Position numbers and translations under genes: made by a program. Shown here piece after piece: positions 50,105 to 64,000 of a DNA stretch of 64,000 nucleotides. The notes under the pieces are model-generated. The model made no database searches, had not been told where the DNA came from, and worked only from the letters and a program-made list of their open reading frames with translations. The stretch's first letter is position 1, and each line of letters opens with the position of its first letter. Source of the DNA: Phaseolus vulgaris (Eukaryota; Streptophyta; Magnoliopsida; Fabales; Fabaceae). Location of the stretch: assembly GCF_000499845.2 (NCBI RefSeq), contig NC_023751.2:32982309-33046308 (forward strand), read 5' to 3'.

Positions 50105-50432
50105 TAAAAAAAATTCTATGATAAAAAAAAATAGTTGTTACAGTAGCTAAATTAAATATTATTTTAGAGACTAAAAATATTTTTTTTTTCTAAATTAGTT
50201 TCTATTATTGTTAAATAGCAACCAAAGTTTTTGCTACCAAATTTATAATCTAAATAATTGGTAGTTAAAACCTTGGTAGCTAATTAGATACCAATTTAGA
50301 AACTATTTAATAATAGAAACTAATTTAGAAACCAATTTTTTTTTTCTAAAATGATCTCTAATTTAATCACTATAACAACTAACTATTTTTTGTCTCTAAA
50401 ATTGGTTTCTATTTCATGATTTTTTTGTAGTG
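50105..50432. mobile_element. Palindromic MITE, copy C (left-truncated)
   Basis: Lacks the CACTA left end but retains the mirrored core GGTAGCTAATTAGATACC and the right end TTTCATGATTTTTTTGTAGTG. Confidence 0.65.
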
Positions 50433-51232
50433 AGATTTTAAAAATATAAAAAATGAAATATTTTTTTAAGTAAAATTAGTTTATGCACCATAAATTAATT
50501 TGTAATTTTTTTATATAATTACTTTAAAATTTAATTTTTTAATTTATGAAGAAAAAAAATATTTTATAAAATATTAATGTTAAGTTTTGAAAAATTTGTG
50601 CAAACATATATCAATTCATATACATTATAAAAGAAATATTATTTGAATTTAAAACACATGTGAGTGGTATGTGTGTATATTTTTGAATAGTTGTAAATGT
50701 GTATGTGGCATACACACAACGAGGACTACCAATAATAGAAGAATCAAAAGAATAGAAAACCTCGATAAAAGTTTTGAATGGAATGTTATTGGGAAGAAGA
50801 AAGAATCACAATGAATACAAAAAAACTAACTACAAAATCAACAAAAATAGTTATCTTTATATCCAACTATTTTCTAATAACTTACTAAAAATGGTAAGTT
50901 AATTACTAACTAATTCTCTCTTATGACATCTCCTAAAAAGGATTTGGTGACAAACAAATTTCATATCATTGTCATCTCTTTAAAAATTTGTAATAGTACT
51001 CTTAGTTGGGATCTTCTTGTATGTGATGCTTCCATTTTACCAACACATTTATCACTTGAAACCAAGTTATGTTCTCTATATTTATATTCTCAGTAAGTTA
51101 ATAAAACTTAAAGTTTAGTTTCAAATTTTTTTGTGTGTGTGTGTTGGTTTTCTTAAAAAAAATGTTTGATAGTTTTTTACCATCTTAGTTAATGTGAAAA
51201 ATAGTAGGAAAGGTTCAATTATGTAATGAAAA
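50433..51232. other. AT-rich spacer, nothing recognised
   Basis: No frame, terminal repeats or known motif is supported here. Confidence 0.5.
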
Positions 51233-51609
51233 TACTACAAGAAAATTATTAAATAAAAATCAATTTTTGAGACAAAAAATAATTAATTGCTATATTGACT
51301 AAATTAGAAAATATTTTAGAGACTAAAAACTTGGTTTCAAAATTAGTTTCTAATTTTGGTAAATAGTTTCTAAATTGGTATTTAATTAGCTATCAAGGTT
51401 TTAATTACCAATTGTTTACATTCTAAATTTGGTAGCAAAAACTTTGGTAGCTAATTAGATACCAATTTAGAAACTATTTATCAATAATAGAAACTAATTT
51501 GGAACCCAATAAATTTTTTAATCTCTAAAATTATTTATAATTTAGTTAATATAATAACTAATTATTTTTTATTTTTAAAATTGGTTTTTATTCAATGATT
51601 TTATTGTAA
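51233..51609. mobile_element. Palindromic MITE, copy D
   Basis: Starts ACTACAAGAAAATTATTAAATA and ends TTCAATGATTTTATTGTAAT. The core TAGCTAATTAGATACCAATT is conserved. Confidence 0.65.
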
Positions 51610-51849
51610 TTAACAATTTGTAGTATTTTGAAATAGCAGAGCTTGATGAAAATAGTAATACAATGTTTTAAATTTATAGACTCATTGTTAAGATGTTTTC
51701 ATAAGATCAATATTTTATTAAAACAATCAAATACAATTTTATGTTGATAGGTGCACTGGCAAGATATTTTTACAAATATAATTCCTCATACTTTCTTTCT
51801 TTAGAGTTAGATAGCATATAAATGGCATGCACGCTAATAAAGTTGAGAG

Positions 51850-52800
51850 TAAATAAATATTTACATTTTAATGTTTTTACAATGGTTAGTTTTAAACTCA
51901 AATAATGTTGCATTTTTAATCAATTTAATTAAGTTTCATTAGATAAACTATCACTGTAAATACAAAGTGAGTATTCTTTATATCTTACATTTTTGGGTAA
52001 ATTAAAAATTGTTTGGACAACAACCATTATTAGTTAAGATTGAGTATTATTTGGAATGTAGTCACTCCTAATTAAGACTGTTCCCGTATGCCAATACAGT
52101 TCCACATCGTTCAGGAATCGAGGCCAAGGGCAGTTTATATACTCCCTCCTCCTTTCACCCTTCGAGGCGCCTTTTAAGGACAAAACCGTGACGGAGCACC
52201 GACCTCCAAAGCAGACAATACCTCGAATGCGGTGATTGACCCTAGCGATGCTGCCCAACGACTTGAGGTCGGAACAAAGACTAAGTGTGAAAATATGTAA
52301 AAAAACACAAGAGATGATTTGAATTATGTTTTAAAAACTTTAAAAACTTTTTGCAAAGTTTTGACAAAGTTAAAAGTTGAACAAATGCCTTATCAAGTGA
52401 ATTTGTTAAAAATTGTATATGATGAAACGTCATTAAATGCAACTTTAATAGGACATAGACATTATCTACAAAGACTTTTTAAAAGACTTTTTCACAAGTT
52501 TCTCCTTACATTAGTTACAAATAAATAATATGCAATATAAATATAACAAAAGATTAAGGAGAAAAATGATTTATTCTTAATATTTTTATATTGACTCATT
52601 TTGTAAATGGCAGATTAAGTCTAATTTTTTTTATCAACTTGATCAAGTTTCACTAAGCAAATTAATATTCCAAATATACAAGTGAGTGTTCTTTGAACTT
52701 CAGTCACTCTTGACTAAAACAACCTGAATAATATTACACATAATCACTCTTAACTAAAATATCAAGTATTATTTGAAATGTAACAACTCTTGACTCAAAT
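51850..52800. repeat. Direct repeats flanking a GC-rich repeat core
   Basis: A ~230-bp left arm (about 51850-52080) and right arm (about 52560-52800) share, in order, AAGTTTCA(T/C)TA, AGTGAGT(A/G)TTCTTT, and GTATTATTTG(G/A)AATGTA. Between them, 52085-52275 is sharply more GC-rich. The core has GTTCCACATCG (52099-52109) and TTTATATA (52134-52141) separated by 24 nt, then GCGCCTTTTAAGGACAAAACCGTGACGG-type sequence and CCAAAGCAGACAATACCT, which I recall from a widespread dicot repeat family. Confidence 0.5.
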
Positions 52801-52981
52801 TACTATTATATTTTAGTCTAGTTCTTTTATGAATAAAAAAAGAAAAAATTATTAATTTGTATAAACAAATTGTTTAATACTATATAAAATATTCAAGAAA
52901 CGAGTATGTAATATACAAGGAAACTATTCATCATAATATAACATTGCATTATCATATCATAAAAATAAAAATAGCACAAAC

Positions 52982-53333
52982 CACTACTAGAAAATCATTA
53001 AATAAAAACTAATTTTAGAGACAAAAAATAATTAGTTGATATATTAACTAAATTATATACTATTTTAAAGACTAAACAAATTATTGATATCTTATTAATA
53101 GATAATTTCTAAATTGGTATCTAATTAGCTATCAAGGTCTTAACTTACCAACTATTTAAATTTTAAAGTTGATAGCTAAAACTTTTGTAGCTAATTAGAT
53201 ACCAATTTATAAACTATTTATCAATAATAAAAACTAATTTCGATATCAATACTTTTTTTAGTTTCTAAAATAATATAACATAACAACTTTTTTTTTGTCT
53301 CTAAAATTAATTTTTAATTATTAATTTTTTAAT
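52982..53333. mobile_element. Palindromic MITE, copy E
   Basis: Starts CACTACTAGAAAATCATTAAATA; the core TAGCTAATTAGATACCAATT is present; the right end is eroded. Confidence 0.6.
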
Positions 53334-55390
53334 GAAATATAATATATATATATATACACACAAAACAAAACTACAAAATCAATCTAAATCAAATAAAAAA
53401 TTTGATTTAGTTTGATTCAAATTAATTTATATTAAACTTTATCAAACCAAACTACATGTAACTATTACAAATAATTCAAATATTTTTTTTTAAAGCCTAC
53501 CACAAGCATTTATAATACAACATTTAATATTAGAATTCTCACTCACTCATTAACTGATTAAGACATATAAAGAAATAAGTTTGATATTTATTGTCTAGAT
53601 AATTTGTCCAAAGAAAAAAAAAAACTAAAATAAACTTTTCTTCTTGAACAAGAAAATTATTTATAATTTTATAAAAATTAAAATAACCAAGAAATAAATT
53701 GACTATAGTGCGAAGCCATAAATTAAAAAATAACAAACAAAACAACAAAATAATTTTGAATAGAAAATATTACATGCTTTATAGATACTAAAGTCACACT
53801 TACAATACAACCACGTAAGTTCTCCCATCAACTTGCATTCACTAAGGTTTGAAGGTGTCCAATAGTCAATTATCAAACGCTTATTTAACTTCTCTACATA
53901 TTATAAACCTAACTTCATAAATATTTGTAGTGAAAAAGTTTATTTTTTAAATGGTGTATTAAATATTTTTTAAAACCTTAAATACATACCATATGACTAT
54001 TTTTTTTCAATATAATTTTTTATACCCAAAATAAAAGAAGAACATTGTGTTTAAATGGAGAAAACATATTAAATTAAAAATTATACTAATTAGGTATAAT
54101 TTTTTTTTTGATAGGTTGTAGTAAGTTGTTAGTGCCTCCAAATTTACATAAAAAAAGCATACATAACTGTTTTTTATGGGTCGGAGGTATTTATGTTGCT
54201 AATTGTACATGTTGTCACTTATGGTACTCTATTCGATCATGAATAACTAGAACGAATACTTGTAATTAGGATTCAATATATGATAAATGAAAGTAATAAA
54301 TATTATTTAATAACACGTACGTTTATTTTAGATGTAGTGCATATTTATAGGATTCTAATGAACCATTGATTATAACCTGTATTAAGGTAGACCGCAAAGT
54401 TAATCTCATTTTATACCTATGATGATGTTAATTGTACCATTCAAAATATTAATTACTGATTCCTTAATAATCGGACTCTCTCATATCATTCGTGTAAGAT
54501 CAATCTAAGTAAATATTCGACCACGTCAGCAGGTGGTGTCATTACAACATTAGCTATGTATCATTCATGCATCTACAATAATTATGCTTTTTTTTAGAGG
54601 AAGTAGAATGAAATAGGTGGTTATTTGTGTTTTTTGTTTGATGTTAATTTAGAGAAAAACAAAAATAAAAAATGGACCCACAGTTTTTAGGTTGAGATAG
54701 TTTGTGTGAATGTGTTTTTGTTTGCAGAGAGAGTACACAGAGTTGGTTGGTTGGTTTCACAACTTTCCGTTAATACTGTGTGCGTTAGAGCGGCTTCATT
54801 TCACTTTCTTACTCTCTCCTACTTTTTATCTTTATTATTTATTCATTTATTTATCTTTTTTTTTATATATTTTTTTATCTTTATACTTACCCTGCTATCA
54901 ATGGTTTCTTGGGTTTTCATTTTTTATTCATTCAATTATTTTATAATTTAGTCATTATGGACTTTTAATATAAAAGAGTTTTATACTGTTAACTGGTCAA
55001 AGTACTTGCTACCATAACTTTTGAAATTATTATTAATTATAAAAATTAACTAGTCTATCACAAATGTATTATATATTCATATTTAGATAATAGAATATTA
55101 CTCACATGTGAAAGATAAATACTTTGCATCAATAACATAATTACTCTTTTATCTGATTATTTTTTTCAATTCAAATGCGCATTAAATTATAATTAAACAT
55201 TTATTTGATGATTTATTTAGTCTTTATAGGTATGCAATTTTAATCTATTGATTCCTAATAGATATTGCATACTATTTTAATATCTTTTAATTCTTATATT
55301 ATCACATTAAAAATTTATTTTTTATTTCTAGGTTCATAGAAAAAAAGGGAATTTGATAATATTTTTTAAAGAAAGAAAAAAAACTGTTAT
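53334..55390. other. AT-rich region upstream of the JMJ gene
   Basis: No gene. A short AT run lies at 53341-53356. The last ~700 bp may contain the JMJ promoter, but I cannot assign a TATA box with confidence. Confidence 0.4.
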
Positions 55391-56234
55391 AATAAAAGGA
55401 GTGGAAGAGTTGAAGAAGCAAAGGCACCTTTGAAAGAAGTATCTTAACCTCTCTCTTTCTCTCTGTCATATGCAAGGTATATATTTTTTTTGTAGGCTAT
55501 AATATATATTTTTTCTCTAAAATAATAAAAATGGTTTTGGTTTTAGTAGAATAATAAAGGGAATTAAATAGAATATTTTGAAAAGTATTGGGATTTTACT
55601 TTTTGTTGAGGAGATATATCTTTCCCATTATTTCTTTTTATTGATTATTAATTTGATAGTTTTGTTTCCCAGTCCACCTGTCAAAATAAATTAAAGAGAT
55701 TTACTCAGTCAATTGTTGTTTCTGTTTCTCCTTTTAATTTTGTTTTGTCTTCATTTTGTGGGAACTGTTTGAATTTTTGAGCATTTCATATGATTCCAAG
55801 ATTCATAGGATTTTGTACTGTTTTAAATTTGTAGGTAATTGTTAGGGGGTTTCACAGAAATTTGCATACACATGCAAATTGAATTTGCATTTAGGTTTTC
55901 TTCACTGTGTTGATCTCTGAAGGAATTTATAGTTTAATTCATTTGTACGCAATCACAACGTGAAAGGAACCCAACTATCATTTGCTGCATTGGGTGAGTA
56001 TTTTGATGTTCTGCATTTGTTCTTCCTTTTTCCCCTCTTAATTTTCTTTATTAATTCTTTTTACTGTTTTTAACGTTTTTTTTTTCTGACAGTTAGTTTG
56101 CTTGTAGAGAAGTAGAAAACTGTTTCTGGGTTATCCCCTTGATCTTTTGTGAACTCTAATGAAAAAGGGGTATCTGGTTTTTGTTGCAGGCATTATTATT
56201 CAATTGGTCTTTTCATATCATAATATTGCACTCA
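55391..56234 (+). promoter_or_regulatory. Split 5' leader of the JMJ14-like gene, with uORF
   Basis: Plausible leader exons end at a donor near 55476 (TATGCAAG|GTATAT), run from 55835 to 55993 (TTTGTAG| ... TTGG|GTGAGT), and restart at 56190 (TTGCAG|GCATT) before the ATG at 56235. The middle leader exon carries an upstream ATG at 55872 opening a 13-codon frame that stops at 55911-55913. The borders are inferred from consensus sites only. Confidence 0.45.
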
Positions 56235-62291
<6,057 letters not shown>

Positions 62292-62900
62292 AACATGAAG
62301 ATCTCAATTCTTTCTGAGTCTGGATAGTTATATTTGATTTAGTCATTATAGTTAGATCCATTCTTTCAAAGAAAAGTTAAAGTGAAGAGTTTTTCTGGGT
62401 GAAGCGGAGATAAATTTTTGCTACTTGCCCTTCATCAGTGACCTATACACAGATGGAAAAATCCATTGACCCATTTCAGGTCAGCCATCAGCTGTAGCTG
62501 CATTTAGGTTTACATTATTTTCCTTTTCTCTAAAAGTTTCTGTATATACTTAGAAAAAAATGCTGGTGTTACAATAAATGATAGAAGGTGGGGAAAATTC
62601 ATGGGGACATCTGATACTCAAATGCAATTGCTTCAGCTCAAAATTTTGAATGTATGATCTTAGTCTCAGGTAAAACGCAATGCGTACATAAATCCTTGCA
62701 TCTTACTTAGAACATAAAGGGTTTTAATAAAAAAATCCCACAATTTAATGAGTGATAAATTGCCAAACGTCAAATAATCATTAATTATGTAACCATTTAA
62801 AAAATTGTGACCCAATTATTGTGAGCAGGAAATATATGTGGGATAAATATGATGAAAATAGATAGAGAAAATAGTTTTAGAAAAGATAATGTTGAATATA
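62292..62900. other. JMJ 3' flank
   Basis: Presumed 3' untranslated region and terminator region (ACAATAAATG near 62572 could serve as a polyadenylation signal). No other gene. Confidence 0.5.
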
Positions 62901-63115
62901 TACAATAGCAACCAAATTTTGAGACAAAAATAAAAATAACTAATCACTAAATTAAATATTATTTTATAGATTAAAACATTATTTGTATTTAAAGTGATTT
63001 CGTATTTAAATTGATTTATATTATTAATGAAAAATTATAAAATGATTTCTAAATTAGTTATTAGTTTCTAGAAGAAGACTAATTTAAAATATAAAGTAGT
63101 AAGTAACTAAAAATG

Positions 63116-63645
63116 TGAAAGACTATGAGACTCGGACACGCCTCTTAAATGGTGTGTCCATGTCGGATACACGTATCCGATATCGACACTCGTACGATAC
63201 TTGTAGGACATGTATTGGTGAAATATCCAATTCATAAAATATTTGTTGGACTTTAGACAATTCTAACACAATTTTAAAAAGGAGAAATACATTAATTTTT
63301 ATTAAGAAGTGGACTTTAAGCCTAACTCAACCTCATAAAATCGGCTTATGAGGTGAGGTTTGCACCCACTTATATACTATGAAATGCTCTAATCTCTAGT
63401 CGACATGGAGTCTCCAACAATTTTCTAAAAACTCAAACTTATTGCATAAAATTTTATTATGATTATAAAAATAAGGAACAAATCATAATAAACATTTTTA
63501 TGTTAAAAAGAACTGAAACATAAATCTTTATTGTGTATTTATATAATTCATAATTATATAATATATAAATTTGTGTCTCCGTGTTCTACATTGTATGCGT
63601 ATCTCTCTGTCAATGTCGTATGTGTCAGTGTCAATGCTACATATG
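63116..63645. mobile_element. Mutator-like (?) insert inside MITE copy F
   Basis: The left edge CTATGAGACTCGGACACGCC and the right edge, inverted, CATATGTAGCATTGACACTGACAC are rich in GACAC-type motifs, like GGACAC repeats I recall from plant MULE-related elements. No exact target duplication was found, so the class is tentative. Confidence 0.4.
63305..63425 (-). repeat. Legume-type repeat nested within the insert
   Basis: On - it reads TGTTGGAGACTCCATGTCG, 24 nt, TATATAAGTGGGTGC, then a hairpin formed by CCTCATAA and TTATGAGG (63331-63338 and 63346-63353). Same family as 2815-3240. Confidence 0.65.
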
Positions 63646-64000
63646 CGGTAATTAATGGTAGTTAATGGTTAGATAACAATTTAAAAACTATTTTATAATT
63701 TTTAATTAATAATAAAAAGTATTTTAGATATCAATAATTTTTTTAGTTTATAAAATATCCCTAATATAGTCAAATAATAATTAATTATTTTAGTATTTAA
63801 AATTATTTTTTATTTAATAATTTTTTTATAATGAATATTTTAGCTGAGTTCTTCAGTGATAATACAATGGGATATCATGAGAGAATCAAATGTTATTTAA
63901 GAAAAATGTATATATAATGTAAAGGGTATTCTTGAATTCACTCATTTCTTTGAATTTTGACGGAAAATTACACATTTAATTCCACTGTTAATAGATTCAT

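Larger units (their letters stand above)
62901..63836. mobile_element. Palindromic MITE, copy F, split by an insertion
   Basis: The left half (about 62901-63115) matches the left half of the MITE family through ACTAATTTAAAATATAAAGTAG. The right half resumes at about 63646 (GGTAGTTAATGGTTAGATAACA) and ends TTTAATAATTTTTTTATAATG. A ~530-bp foreign block lies between. Confidence 0.6.

Noticed and set aside
52085..52275. U6 or U3 snRNA gene
   Set aside because: The promoter-like boxes are present, but the sequence after the expected start matches neither U6 nor U3 as I know them.
54706..54951. Two overlapping open frames upstream of JMJ
   Set aside because: T-rich sequence giving Phe/Leu/Ile runs; no homology or codon pattern supports a gene.

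Overview
The window is plant nuclear DNA. Genes have many short GT-AG introns, the intergenic DNA is very AT-rich, and transposable-element debris is dense. The dispersed repeats resemble those I know from phaseoloid legumes (Phaseolus, Vigna, Glycine), so such a legume is my inference; no marker here fixes the species.

Three genes look intact where visible. VPS54 (GARP tethering complex) occupies 79-16097 on + and lacks its first exons, which lie left of the window. A CHMP2-type ESCRT-III subunit close to Arabidopsis VPS2.2 lies at 21959-26714 on +. A CASP-like four-span membrane protein (CASPL1B type) lies at 40404-41484 on +. A fourth gene, a JMJ14-like H3K4 demethylase, lies at 56235-62291 on + and is complete, with a split 5' leader. 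Exon lists below were built by hand; all reading phases close across the junctions.

Two loci on - look damaged. A ferrochelatase-1 type gene (27837-30250) keeps all its splice sites but carries a 1-nt insertion in exon 7 and a 19-nt deletion in exon 9. About 1 kb upstream sits a lone first exon of the RNA polymerase II CTD phosphatase SSU72 (31202-31416) with no later exons visible.

The 31.5-40.3 kb stretch is an element graveyard. It holds two solo LTRs with exact 5-bp target duplications (33050-34089, GATTC; 35492-36893, AAAAT). The second interrupts a degenerate fragment of a DExH14/ASCC3-like helicase, which itself abuts a gypsy integrase remnant. The 41.5-54 kb stretch holds a LINE RNase H remnant, a family of palindromic MITEs, two CACTA-like elements with 3-bp target duplications, a second partial copy of the 35.5-kb LTR in inverse orientation, and short tandem duplications. 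VPS54 introns and the VPS54-VPS2.2 spacer hold copia remnants on both strands.

I found no RNA gene, CRISPR array or gene cluster that amounts to a new system. The most unusual pattern is that two different repeat families carry a plant snRNA-type upstream element followed by a TATA box at exactly 24 nt, the spacing of plant Pol III snRNA promoters.
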